Assembly (NCBI GenBank): GCA_963770865.1
Contig: CAVYRD010000017.1
Coordinates: forward strand, 30,463-94,462
Length of the DNA: 64,000 nt
Source: Miltoncostaea sp963770865
Lineage (GTDB): Bacteria; Actinomycetota; Thermoleophilia; Miltoncostaeales; Miltoncostaeaceae
Direction of reading: 5' to 3'
In this document: positions 15,829-25,580 of the stretch, piece by piece
How the letters are laid out: the number at the start of each line of letters is the position of its first letter
How positions within the stretch are numbered: the first letter of the stretch is position 1
Program-made: the position numbers and the translations under genes
Notes under the pieces: model-generated
What the model saw: only the letters and a program-made list of their open reading frames with translations
Databases searched by the model: none
Told to the model about the DNA's origin: nothing

Positions 15829-16521
15829 CTACTCGATCATCCCGTTGCGGTAGGCGAAGCGGGTCGCCTCGGTGCGGTTGCCGACGCCGAGCTTGCGGTA
15901 GATGTTCGACAGGTGGAACTTCACCGTCTGCTCGGTGACGTAGAGCTTGCTGGCGATGTCGAGGTTCGAGAGCCCCTCGGCCACCAGGCGCAGGATCGAC
16001 AGCTCGCGGTCGGTGAGGCCGCCCGGATGCCCGCCGCCGGAGCCGGAGGGGGCGGTGCCGCCCTCGCCGCCGCGCCCGCGCGGGTGGTAGACCGTGCCCT
16101 CGACCACCTGGCGGATGGTGGACGGCAGGTCGAGCGGGTTGATCGACTTGACCACGTATCCCGAAGCGCCCTGGTGGAGCGCCTGGTCGATGTGCTCGGA
16201 GTCCTCGAACATCGACAGGATGATGATCTTGAGGTCCGGGTAGTCCTTGCGCAGGGCGGCGAGCGTGCTCAGGCCGTCGCCCTTGGGCATGCGCAGGTCC
16301 AGGATCACGACGTCCGGACGCACCCGGGGGACGAGGGTCAGCATCTCCTCGCCGCTCATCGCCTCGCCCACGACCTTGATGTCCGGCGCGGTCTCGAGCG
16401 CGCGCTTGATGCCGTCGAGCATCAGACGGTGGTCGTCCGCGATCGCTACGCGGAGGGGTGTCTTGGTCGGGGAGACGGGTTCGGGCACGTGAGTGGTCGC
16501 CACGGGAGTGGGTATCGGCAT
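15829..16521 (-). CDS. NarL/LuxR-family response regulator
   Basis: 230 residues from ATG 16521, chosen for AAGGAG 10 bp upstream; an earlier in-frame start at 16557 exists. The receiver domain carries Asp-Asp (IADDHRL), the phosphoacceptor Asp76 (VVILDLRMPKGDG), Ser (IIILSMF) and Lys (GYVVKSI). A Gly-rich linker leads to a LuxR helix-turn-helix (LTDRELSILRLVAEGLSNLD, TEQTVKFHLSNIYRKLGV). It probably answers to the histidine kinase encoded divergently at 17180. Confidence 0.92.
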   Translation of the reverse strand: MPIPTPVATTHVPEPVSPTKTPLRVAIADDHRLMLDGIKRALETAPDIKVVGEAMSGEEMLTLVPRVRPDVVILDLRMPKGDGLSTLAALRKDYPDLKIIILSMFEDSEHIDQALHQGASGYVVKSINPLDLPSTIRQVVEGTVYHPRGRGGEGGTAPSGSGGGHPGGLTDRELSILRLVAEGLSNLDIASKLYVTEQTVKFHLSNIYRKLGVGNRTEATRFAYRNGMIE

Positions 16522-16627
16522 CGCCGGCCCGCTCCTTGAGGGGAGTTCGCGGCACACTAACGCGTCTCCTGCCCTCGAACCACCGCGATCGTGGCTCTCA
16601 CGCCGCCGATCCGCGCCCTCGCTGGGC

Positions 16628-17005
16628 TCAAGCGGTCCCCGGGACGGGGCCGTAGCGCTTGATCGCGTCCACGATCTCGCGTGCGGGGCCGCCCTTGACC
16701 AGGTACTCGGTCGCGCCTCCGGCGAGGCCGGCGGCGATCTCCTGCTCCTTGTCGCCGACCGAGAGCATGAGCACGGTCACGTCCGGGTGCTGAGCCTTCA
16801 GGGCGTATGTCGCCTCGAGGCCGTCGAGGCCCGGCATCGAAACGTCCATGAGGACGACGTCCGGGTGGTACGACTCGGCCATGTCGAGCGCCTCGACGCC
16901 GTCGGAGGCCTCGGCCACCACGACGATGTCCGGATCGCGCTCCAGCAGTTGACGCAGGACTCCGCGGAATCGCGCGTTGTCATCGGCCAGAAGCACACGA
17001 ACCAA
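16628..17005 (-). CDS. Single-domain response regulator (receiver only)
   Basis: 125 residues from a TTG start with GAGGGAGG about 10 bp upstream. It is a complete receiver: LLADDN, Asp54 in VVLMDVSMPGLDG, VLMLSVGD and YLVKGG. No output domain follows, so it may act by protein contact or as a phosphate shuttle. It is very similar in layout to the neighbouring NarL-type regulator. It lies between that regulator and the divergent kinase gene. Confidence 0.88.
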   Translation of the reverse strand: MVRVLLADDNARFRGVLRQLLERDPDIVVVAEASDGVEALDMAESYHPDVVLMDVSMPGLDGLEATYALKAQHPDVTVLMLSVGDKEQEIAAGLAGGATEYLVKGGPAREIVDAIKRYGPVPGTA

Positions 17006-17179
17006 CGGGGCCGACCCTCCCTCTGCAACCGGTGGACACGGGAGCGCTTATCGCTCCGATGTGGGGAACCCTACGCCCCGGCATGTGCCGGGTCGCCTAG
17101 ACGCCTTGGTAGTTCGGAGCATCAGGAGGTATAGGCGATTGTTTCCCGCAGCGCGAGCCCCGAACGGGGGATCGGTACG

Positions 17180-18397
17180 ATGGTCGCAATGCCCGCCGCC
17201 GCCGACCCCTCGCTGACCGACGCGGTCGCGGCCCTCGTCGCCGTGACCTCGTGCGAGGCCGATCCGTCGCGCGGCGACGCGGCCGTCGCGGAGCTGGCGG
17301 AGGCCGTCCGCGCCGCCGCGCCGGCCACCGTCGTGGCCGTCTGGACCCACGACCCGCGCGAGACGGAGGGGCGCATGGTGACGGCCCTCGGCGTTCCCGA
17401 GGAGGGCCTGCCGGGGCTCATCGCCGCCGTCGAGGCGCCCGGCGCGGAGGAGGAGCGCGAGCTCGGCCCTCCCGCGGACGACCCCGTCGCGGCGGCGACG
17501 GCCGCGCTGGGGGCGCCGCGCGGCGTGGCGATCCCCGTCGCGCCGCTCTCGCGCGGCCTGGTGGTCGTGGCCGGCCCGGAGCCCGCGCTCCACGACGACC
17601 TGCGCCGCCACGCCGTGCGCGCGGGGGCGCTGCGCATCGGGCGGGTGCTCGACGCGATCCGCATGCGCGACAACCTGGAGCGGGCGATGGCCCAGATCCT
17701 CGCCACCGACGAGCGGATGCTGGGGCGCATGGGCCTCGACATCCACGACGGGCCCACCCAGCAGCTCTCGGTCGCCCTGCTCGAGGTGCAGCTGCTCGAG
17801 GCCGACCTGGCCGACGCCGAGGACGGCGCCCTCCCGGCGCCGGAGACGCTGCGGCCGTCGCTCGCGCGCATCTACGAGACGGTGGGCGGCGCGCTGCACG
17901 AGATGCGCGAGCTGATCGGCCACCTGCGCCCGGCCCAGTTCGAGGACCGGCGGCTCCACGACATCCTCCAGGACGCGGTCACGGCCTTCGAGGCCCGCGC
18001 CGACTGCGGCGTCACCGCCGAGTGGGTGGGGGAGTTCCCGGTGAACGGGGTCTCGATCACCCAGCGCATCACCCTCTATCGCATCCTCCAGGAGACGCTG
18101 ACCAACGCCCAGCGCCACGGCCGCGCCGAGAACGTGTCGGTGCGCGCGACCGAGGACGACGCCGGCGTCACGCTCGAGGTGACCGACGACGGCGCCGGCT
18201 TCGACCCGGTGGCCGTGCAGCGGCGCCGGCCCGGGATGCCGCTCGCGCGTTTCGGCCTCTACGGCATGCGCGACCGCGCGCAGATCCTCGGCGGCTCTTT
18301 CGACGTGACGAGCGCGCCCGGCGCGGGTACCACCGTCCGCGTGTTCCTGCCGCGCTGGGAGGGTCCCGCCCCGGAGGTGCCGGTCGATGTGGCCTGA
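17180..18397 (+). CDS. Sensor histidine kinase, NarL-type (HisKA_3)
   Basis: 405 residues. The N-terminal ~150 residues look like a soluble GAF-like sensor. The H-box is GLDIHDGPTQQLSVALLEVQ (His189). The ATPase domain shows TLTNAQRHGRAENVSV (N box), VTDDGAGFD (G1) and RFGLYGMRDRAQILGG. No membrane segment is seen, so the kinase is cytoplasmic. It diverges from two response regulators across 174 bp. Its last 11 bp overlap trpF, so kinase and tryptophan genes share a transcript. Confidence 0.92.
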   Translation: MVAMPAAADPSLTDAVAALVAVTSCEADPSRGDAAVAELAEAVRAAAPATVVAVWTHDPRETEGRMVTALGVPEEGLPGLIAAVEAPGAEEERELGPPADDPVAAATAALGAPRGVAIPVAPLSRGLVVVAGPEPALHDDLRRHAVRAGALRIGRVLDAIRMRDNLERAMAQILATDERMLGRMGLDIHDGPTQQLSVALLEVQLLEADLADAEDGALPAPETLRPSLARIYETVGGALHEMRELIGHLRPAQFEDRRLHDILQDAVTAFEARADCGVTAEWVGEFPVNGVSITQRITLYRILQETLTNAQRHGRAENVSVRATEDDAGVTLEVTDDGAGFDPVAVQRRRPGMPLARFGLYGMRDRAQILGGSFDVTSAPGAGTTVRVFLPRWEGPAPEVPVDVA

Positions 18398-19030
18398 GGG
18401 CGCCGTCCCGGCCGTGAAGGTGTGCGGCCTCACGACCCCCGGCGACGCGCGCGCCGTCGCGGCCCTGGGCGTCTGGGGGATCGGCGTCGTCTTCGCTGCG
18501 GGCAGCCCGCGCCGCGTGGACGCCGCGACCGCGGCGGCCGTGCTGGCCGAGGTCCCGGCCGGGATCGCGCGGGTGGGCGTCTTCGTCGGCGCCACGGCGG
18601 ACGAGATGGCCGCGACCGCACGGACGGCGGGGCTGACGCACCTGCAGGTGCACGGTGACGCCGACCCGGACGAGGCCCGCCGGGCGAGCGGCCTGCCGGT
18701 GATCCAGGGCATCGCGGTCGACGGGCCGGAGGCGGTCGAGCGGGCGCGGGCGAGCGCGGCGGACCTGGTGCTGCTCGACGCCGCGGTGGCCGGGCTGCAC
18801 GGCGGGACCGGGACGACCTTCGACTGGTCGCTGATCGAGGGCGACGCCCTCGGCCGGCCCTTCGCGCTGGCCGGCGGCCTGCGCCCCTCCAACGTGGCCG
18901 ACGCGCTGCGGCGCCTCAGCCCGGCGATCGTGGACGTCTCGAGCGGCGTCGAGTCGTCGCCGGGCCGCAAGGACGCCGAGCGGGTGCGCGCCTTCGTGGA
19001 CGCGGTGGCCGGCGCGGCGCGGGCGACGGC

Positions 19031-19034
<4 letters not shown>
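18387..19034 (+). CDS. trpF: Phosphoribosylanthranilate isomerase
   Basis: 215 residues, a TIM barrel. Landmarks are VKVCGLTTPGDA (catalytic Cys), GVFVGAT, LTHLQVHGD, LLDAAVAGLHGGTGTTFDW (catalytic Asp), LAGGLRPSNV and VDVSSGVESSPGRKD. It catalyses the Amadori rearrangement, the third step of tryptophan synthesis. The start lies 11 bp inside the kinase gene and the stop overlaps the trpB GTG (GTGA). Confidence 0.92.
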
Positions 19035-20230
<1,196 letters not shown>

Positions 20231-20238
<8 letters not shown>

Positions 20239-21064
20239 CGCGGCGGCGACCAGCGAGGGCGGCCGGCGCATCCGGGCGGCGTTCGCGGACGCCGGCCGGC
20301 CGCTGTTCATGCCCTACGTGATGGGCGGCTTCCCCGACCTCGAGCAGAGCGCCGCCCACGCGCGCGCCTGCGCCCGCCACGCCGACCTGATCGAGCTCGG
20401 CATCCCGTTCTCGGACCCGCTCGCCGACGGGCCCACGATCCAGTCCGCCGGGCAGCGGGCGCTCGAGCGCGGCACCCGCCCGGAGGACGTGATCGCGATC
20501 GCCGAGGAGGTGCGCGGCGGGCCGCCCGTGGTGCTGATGACCTACGTGAACATCGTGCTGGCCGCCGGCCCGCGCGCGTTCATGGAGCGCGCCGCGCGCG
20601 CCGGGGTGGCCGGCGTGATCCTGCCGGACCTGCCGATCGACGAGGGCGAGGACATCCGCGTCCAGGCCCGCCGGGCCGGCGTGTCGGTGACGCCCCTCGC
20701 CGCGCCGACGACCGGCGACCGGCGCCTGGAGGCGATCGGCGCCCGGGCCGACGGCTTCGTCTACTGCGTCGCGGTGACCGGCGTGACCGGCGGCGAGGTG
20801 CAGGTGGACGATGAGCTGCGCGGGTTCCTGTCGCGGGCGCGGGAGCGGATCGCGGCGCCGCTCGCGGTGGGCTTCGGCATCCGCACGCCGGAGCAGGTGA
20901 CCGCCATCGGCGAGATCGCCGACGGGGTGATCGTGGCGAGCGAGCTGATCCGCCGCATCGAGGCCGCCGACGGGCCGGCCGCGGCCGAGCGCGAGGTCGA
21001 GGACTTCTGCGCCGGCGCCGTGGAGGCCCTGCGGCGCCTGGCCCCCGCGCGCCCCGGGGCCTGA
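20231..21064 (+). CDS. trpA: Tryptophan synthase alpha chain
   Basis: 277 residues from ATG 20231, overlapping the trpB stop by 8 bp. Catalytic Glu and Asp lie in IELGIPFSDPLADGPTIQSA. Other family segments are YVNIVLAAGPRAFMERA, GVILPDLPIDEG, YCVAVTGVTGG and VGFGIRTPEQV. It cleaves indole-3-glycerol phosphate to indole, which is passed to TrpB. With trpF and trpB it forms a three-gene unit; trpE, trpD and trpC are not in the window. Confidence 0.94.
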
Positions 21065-21108
21065 CGCTGGCCGCCGCGCTCCACGCGACGCCGCCCACGG
21101 CGCCCCCG

Positions 21109-21768
21109 GTGGTCTGGGTCCAGGCCGGCCACGAGGGCCCGCGCGAGCCCGGCTACACCGCCCAGACCGGCGCCGGCGACGGTCCCTTCGGCAACGAGGT
21201 CGGCTTCACCACCCGGCTCGCCGCGCGCGTCGTCGCGCGCCTGCGCGGCGCCGGCGTGGACGCCCGTCGCACGCCCGGCAGGGTGACGCCCCTCGGCGCG
21301 CGCGGCGCCGTCTTCATCAGCCTCCACCACGACGCCGCGGGCGGGCGCGCCGGCGTCGGCCGGGCGGTCACCGGGGGCGGGGAGAACTGGTACCACGGCG
21401 AGGGCTACGGCACGCCGAGCCCGACGCCCTACTCCGACAGCGCGCCCCACCGAAAGGCCACCACGGTCTCGGCGCCGGTCGCCCGGCGCTCGCTCGACCT
21501 TGCCACGCGGCTGGCCGCGACCTTCGGAGCCATCCACACGGCGGCCAACGGCGCCCACGGCGCGTTCGGCGGCGTGGAGCCGCGCGACGGCAACGTGCGG
21601 ATGAACCACTTCTACGGCTACTACCGGACGCGGGCCGGCGCGCGCGTGCTGCTCGAGGCCGGCGCCCCCGGGGTGGACGACGCCTTCCTGCGCAGGGTCG
21701 ATCCGATCGCGGCCGCGGTGTCGAAGGCGGTCACGGGCTACCTGCGCGGCCGCGGCCTGCTGCGCTGA
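21109..21768 (+). CDS. N-acetylmuramoyl-L-alanine amidase-like protein (Amidase_3)
   Basis: 219 residues from GTG 21109; a CTG at 21061, overlapping the trpA stop, could extend it by 16. Zinc-ligand positions of the Amidase_3 fold are visible: VWVQAGHEGP (His), FGNEVGFTTRLAARV (Glu) and VFISLHHDA (His), with the catalytic Glu in VLLEAGAPG. The family cleaves the amide between MurNAc and the peptide stem. No signal peptide is evident from either start, which is odd for a wall hydrolase; export or a longer 5' end needs checking. Confidence 0.72.
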   Translation: MVWVQAGHEGPREPGYTAQTGAGDGPFGNEVGFTTRLAARVVARLRGAGVDARRTPGRVTPLGARGAVFISLHHDAAGGRAGVGRAVTGGGENWYHGEGYGTPSPTPYSDSAPHRKATTVSAPVARRSLDLATRLAATFGAIHTAANGAHGAFGGVEPRDGNVRMNHFYGYYRTRAGARVLLEAGAPGVDDAFLRRVDPIAAAVSKAVTGYLRGRGLLR

Positions 21769-21895
21769 GAAGGCCTTTCAGGATGAACCGCGTCCGGCCT
21801 GCCGCGAGAATCGCTCGCGAGGCAAGGACGCCGGCGAGCATCCAGACGGCGAGCGCCATCGGCGTGACCGCCTCGACGGCCATCGGCAGCGTCAC
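21731..21895 (-). CDS. Possible small membrane protein, uncertain start
   Basis: The frame directly follows the stop of the GxxxG-repeat gene and stays open for 77 codons. The only usual start with a reasonable position is GTG 21895 (54 residues). A membrane-like stretch VTPMALAVWMLAGVLASR is present. It overlaps the end of the amidase gene on the other strand. Given the many indels nearby, it may be the misplaced end of a neighbour. Low confidence. Confidence 0.25.
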   Translation of the reverse strand: MTLPMAVEAVTPMALAVWMLAGVLASRAILAAGRTRFILKGLLSAAGRGRAGSP

Positions 21896-21964
21896 GACCC
21901 ACCCGGTGCGGCGCTGGTGCTCGGCGACGCCCTCCGCGTCGAGGTGCGCGAGCAGGGCGCGCCG

Positions 21965-22442
21965 CTAGCAGGGGGCGCTCAGCACCCTGCTGCCGAGGAC
22001 GGCGTAGCACTGCGAGCCGTCCGTGGAGAGCGCCGAGGCCTGGGAGATCACCGGCCCGACGTCGTCGGAGCCCACCTGGACGATGTACCAGCCGCCGGTC
22101 GAGACGCCGCCGAGCGCGGCGCTGCGGCCCGCCGACACGCCGGAGGCGTAGCCCTCCTTCTGGCCCTGCGCGAGCCCGGCCCTGCGCCCGGCGGCGAGGC
22201 CCTCGGCCTTGCCCGCCTTCTTGCCGGCCTTGAAGCCGGCCGCGTTGCCGATGCGCAGGCCGGCCTTCTTGCCGGCGTCGAATCCCGTGGACCGCCCGGC
22301 GGCCTTGCCCGCCTCGAAGCCGCGCGCCTCGGCGCCGGCCGTGTCGGCGCTGCCGGACCCGAAGACCCAGCCGAGCGCGCCCGACGCCGATGAGGAGCAC
22401 GGCGCCGGCGACGCACCCCCAGATGAGGACGTCGCGCTTCAT
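21965..22442 (-). CDS. Membrane-anchored glycine-repeat protein, one apparent frameshift
   Basis: The ATG overlaps the kinase stop (ATGA). A membrane helix follows at once (DVLIWGCVAGAVLLIGVG). An extra G near 22380 breaks the frame; past it the protein reads ALGWVFGSGSADTAGAEARG and then about 18 four-residue units with Gly or Ala every fourth place (GKAAGRSTGFDAGKKAGLRI and onward). The C-terminus GWYIVQVGSDDVGP ends with two Cys. The repeat would form a long tightly packed helix outside the membrane. Family not recognised; it probably works with the kinase. Confidence 0.6.
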
Positions 22443-23428
22443 CGAGAGCGCGCGGCGGCGGGCCGCGTCGCCGAAGGCCTGGGTGGGCCGGTCGCCGGGC
22501 CCTCGTCGCCGCCGAAGCGCTCCAGGGCGGCGTCCCACGGGTCGCCCGCCGCGGCGGCGGCGAGCGGCAGGGCGCCGCCGACGGCCGTCGGCCGCAGTTC
22601 GGGGCTGCCGAGGGCCTCGCGCAGGTCGTCGACCAGGGCGCGCGCGGTGGGCGGCCGGTCGGCGGGGTCCTTCGCGAGGCCGCGGGCGAGGACGCGCGCC
22701 GACCGCGACGGGCAGGCTCGGCGCGAGCGCCGAGGCGTCCGGCACCGGGTCGCGCACCTGGGCGAGCAGCACGGCGCTCGGCTCGTGCCGCACGTACGGG
22801 CGCGCGGCCGGTCAGGGCCTCGAACGCCACCGACGGCCAGGCCGTAGAGGTCCGAGCGTGCGGTGGCCGGCTCTCCCTCGACCTGCTCCGGCGATACGTA
22901 CTCGGCCGTGCCGAGCCAGTCGCCGCGGCGGGTGAGGCCGGGCATGTCGTCCATCCGCACCAGGCCGAAATCGCTGAGGTAGGCCGAGCCGTCGGGGTCG
23001 AGCAGGATGTTGGCCGGCTTCACGTCGCGGTGGACCGCCCCGCGGGCGTGGGCGAAGTCGAGCGCGTCGGCGACGTCGTCGAGCATCGCGAGCGCCTCGG
23101 CGTGGCCGAGCGGGCCCGAGCGCGCGATGCGCTCGGCCAGGCTGTCGCCGGTCACCAGGCGCATCGACATGAAGGCGCGCCCGCCGACCTCGCCCGCGTC
23201 GTAGACCGGCACCAGGCGCGGGTGCTCCAGGCGGCCGGCGGCGATCGCCTCGCGCCGGAAGCGCTCCAGGGCGCCGTTGCGGCCGAGGTACCCCTCGTCG
23301 AAGACCTTGAGCGCCACCGGGCGGTCGAGATCGAGCTGCGTCGCGCGGTAGACCACGGCCTGGCCCCCGCGGCCGATCTCGGCCTCGACGCGGTACCGGC
23401 CGAACTCCTCTCCGGGGACGAGTCTCAC
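22439..23428 (-). CDS. Serine/threonine protein kinase (PknB-like), with three compensating frameshifts
   Basis: The N-lobe and catalytic loop are intact: IGRGGQAVVYRA, VALKVF (Lys), HRDVKPANILL, SDFGLVRM, GTAEYVSPEQVEGE and SDLYGLA. Then the conserved C-lobe jumps frame three times, at about 22830, 22797 and 22700 (VAFEALTGRAP, then HEPSAVLLAQVRDPVPDASA, then RVLARGLAKDPADRPPTARA), each time by one extra base, so the original frame returns. No PASTA repeats or membrane segment follow. The pattern suggests sequence errors in a working gene. Start is GTG 23428. Confidence 0.85.
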   Translation of the reverse strand: MRLVPGEEFGRYRVEAEIGRGGQAVVYRATQLDLDRPVALKVFDEGYLGRNGALERFRREAIAAGRLEHPRLVPVYDAGEVGGRAFMSMRLVTGDSLAERIARSGPLGHAEALAMLDDVADALDFAHARGAVHRDVKPANILLDPDGSAYLSDFGLVRMDDMPGLTRRGDWLGTAEYVSPEQVEGEPATARSDLYGLAVGGVRGPDRPRARTCGTSRAPCCSPRCATRCRTPRRSRRACPSRSARVLARGLAKDPADRPPTARALVDDLREALGSPELRPTAVGGALPLAAAAAGDPWDAALERFGGDEGPATGPPRPSATRPAAARSR

Positions 23429-23486
23429 CTGGAGGGGTTTCGCGCTCGGGGCCGCGCCTCCTTGGCCGCCCGGTGCGCCGGAACGG

Positions 23487-23834
23487 CTACAGGATGATCA
23501 GGATCGCCAGGATCGTCAGCATGCTGAGGACGACCCCGGCGACGGCGAAGACGAGGATCACCCACCGGTGGACGCGCGGGAACTCGCCGCGCAGGAGCGC
23601 GTCCTCGACCGCCCGGTGGCGCCACGACCCGTAGACGACGAAGGCGACGGCCAGGAGGCCGAAGCCGACGCCGAGCGTCACGAAGGGCCAGCGCTCGGCG
23701 GTGGTGAGCCGCGGGATCAGCGCGCCGGCGCCGAGGCTGACGGCGATCGCGGTGAGCGCGCCCCGCCACCAGGCCAGGAAGGTGCGCTCGTTGGCCAGCA
23801 GGGTGCGGCGGGTGGCGTCGCGCTCCTCGTCCAT
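23487..23834 (-). CDS. DUF202 small membrane protein
   Basis: 115 residues from ATG 23834. The signature RRTLLANERTFLAWWRGALT is the DUF202 start. Three membrane helices follow (ALTAIAVSLGAGALI, FVTLGVGFGLLAVAFVVYG, WVILVFAVAGVVLSMLTILA). Function of the family is unknown; some members resemble subunits of eukaryotic VTC complexes. It lies upstream of the kinase gene and diverges from the allophanate hydrolase gene. Confidence 0.85.
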   Translation of the reverse strand: MDEERDATRRTLLANERTFLAWWRGALTAIAVSLGAGALIPRLTTAERWPFVTLGVGFGLLAVAFVVYGSWRHRAVEDALLRGEFPRVHRWVILVFAVAGVVLSMLTILAILIIL

Positions 23835-23933
23835 CGGATGCACGCTACCGTGCGCGCCGTCGCTCGGGCGCCACGATGGCGAGGCGCCGGGACACGTTCT
23901 GGTCACGCTCGGGCACGAGGACGGTGAGGCGCG

Positions 23934-25520
23934 ATGACGATCTGGATCACGAGGGTGCCGGCGGACGACCTCGCGGCGCCGGCGGGCGGCGCCCTCTCCG
24001 GGGCGCGGCTGGCGGTGAAGGACAACATCGACGTCGCCGGCCTGCCGACCACGGCGGGCTGCCCCGAGTACGCCTTCATGCCCGAGCGCAGCGCCCCGGT
24101 GGTCGAGCGCCTCACGGCGGCGGGCGCGGTCGTGGTCGGCAAGACCGTGATGGACCAGTTCGCCACCGGCCTCACCGGCACGCGCGCACCCACCGGGCCG
24201 GTGGGCTGTGCCGCCGACCCGCGCTACATCGCGGGCGGGTCGAGCTCGGGATCGGCCGTCGCCGTGGCCACCGGCGAGGCCGACCTCGCCCTCGGCACCG
24301 ACACCGCCGGCTCGGGCCGGGTGCCCGCGGCGATGAACGGCATCGTGGGGCTGAAGCCGACGCGCGGGCTGATCAGCGTCGACGGCGTCGTGCCCGCCTG
24401 CCTGTCGATCGACTGCGTGTCGGTCTTCGCCCGCACCTGCGCGGAGGCGCGCATGGCCCTCGGCGTGGCGACGGAGCCGCCCGGGCCCGGCGTTCGCGAC
24501 GCCGGCCGGGGCGTGCGCGACGATCTCGTGCGCGCGGCGGCCCCGCGCGTCGGCGTGCCCGCGGAGGGGCAGCTGACGTTCGGCGACGAGGAGTCGCCCG
24601 CGCTCTTCGCCGCGGCCGTCGACCGGCTCCGCGCGATGGGCGCGCGCATCGTCGAGATCGACCTCACGCCGTTCCGGCGGGCCGGCGAGCTCCTCTACGG
24701 CGGCCCCTGGGTGGCCGAGCGGCTCGCGTCGGTCGGCGACTTCATCCGCACGATGCCGCACGCCACGCTCGACCCGGTGGTGCGCCAGGTGATCCTCGGC
24801 GCCGAGGGGATCGACGCCGTCGCCGCCTACCGCGGCCGCTACGCCCTGGACGCCCTCGTCGCCGAGGCCGCACCGGCCTGGGAGGACATGGACGCCCTGC
24901 TGGTCCCCACCATCCCGTTCGCGCCGACCATCGCCGAGGTGCAGGCCGACCCGCACGGGGTCAACGCCGCGCTCGGCACGTACACCGACTTCGTCAACCT
25001 GATGGACCTCTGCGCGCTGGCGCTGCCGGCCGGCACGCGGAGCACCGGCGTGCCGTTCGGCGTCCAGTTGGTGGCGCCGGCGTTCGGCGACGCGCTGCTC
25101 TGTGACATCGGCGCGCGCGCCGAGGGCCGCTCGGTGCGGATCGCCGTGGTCGGCGCCCACCTCACCGGGCAGCCGCTCAACCACCAGCTCACCGGCCGGG
25201 GTGGGCGCCTGGTGGCCGCGACGCGCACCTCCTCCGACTACCGGCTGCACCGGCTGCCGGGGACGGTGCCGCCCAAGCCCGGCCTGGTGCGCGCGCCCGG
25301 GCCGGATGCGGTCGCGATCGAGGTCGAGGTCTGGGAGCTGGACGAGGCCGCGTTCGGCAGCTTCGTGGCAGAGGTGCCGCCGCCGCTCGCGATCGGCACG
25401 GTGCGGCTGGAGGGCGGCGACGAGGTGGCCGGGTTCGTCTGCGAGCCCGCGGCGCTCGAGGGCGCGCGCGACATCTCCCACCACGGGGGCTGGCGGGCGT
25501 TCCTGGCCGCCGGCGGCTGA
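23934..25520 (+). CDS. atzF: Allophanate hydrolase (amidase-signature plus C-terminal domain)
   Basis: 528 residues. The amidase-signature triad is visible: Lys29 in LAVKDNIDVAGLPTT, cis-Ser and Ser in YIAGGSSSGSAVAVA and GTDTAGSGRVPAAMNG. After about residue 400 comes the allophanate-hydrolase C-terminal domain (VVGAHLTGQPLNHQLTGRGG, RLHRLPGTVPPKPGLVR, ARDISHHGGWRAFLA). The enzyme splits allophanate to ammonia and carbon dioxide. Its usual partner urea carboxylase is absent from the flanks, so the source of allophanate is unclear. Confidence 0.88.
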   Translation: MTIWITRVPADDLAAPAGGALSGARLAVKDNIDVAGLPTTAGCPEYAFMPERSAPVVERLTAAGAVVVGKTVMDQFATGLTGTRAPTGPVGCAADPRYIAGGSSSGSAVAVATGEADLALGTDTAGSGRVPAAMNGIVGLKPTRGLISVDGVVPACLSIDCVSVFARTCAEARMALGVATEPPGPGVRDAGRGVRDDLVRAAAPRVGVPAEGQLTFGDEESPALFAAAVDRLRAMGARIVEIDLTPFRRAGELLYGGPWVAERLASVGDFIRTMPHATLDPVVRQVILGAEGIDAVAAYRGRYALDALVAEAAPAWEDMDALLVPTIPFAPTIAEVQADPHGVNAALGTYTDFVNLMDLCALALPAGTRSTGVPFGVQLVAPAFGDALLCDIGARAEGRSVRIAVVGAHLTGQPLNHQLTGRGGRLVAATRTSSDYRLHRLPGTVPPKPGLVRAPGPDAVAIEVEVWELDEAAFGSFVAEVPPPLAIGTVRLEGGDEVAGFVCEPAALEGARDISHHGGWRAFLAAGG

Positions 25521-25521
25521 C

Positions 25522-25580
25522 CCCCGTCGGTCTGCGGCCAGCAGGGGCCGCCGTCCGGCGGGGCTGGCACTCTGACGGGG
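25522..25580 (+). promoter_or_regulatory. Nested inverted repeats between atzF and recQ
   Basis: Three sets of perfect arms nest inside one another: CCCCGTC (25522-25528) with GACGGGG (25574-25580), GCCAGC (25537-25542) with GCTGGC (25563-25568), and CCGCCG (25548-25553) with CGGCGG (25556-25561). The structure could end atzF transcription. Because the last arm reaches the GTG start of recQ and includes its GGGG, it could also hide the recQ initiation site. Seen directly; function inferred. Confidence 0.45.

Noticed and set aside
22115..22330. Repetitive DNA that might be a tandem repeat or CRISPR-like array
   Set aside because: The periodicity is 12 bp and follows the Gly-x-x-x codons of a protein; there are no unique spacers.
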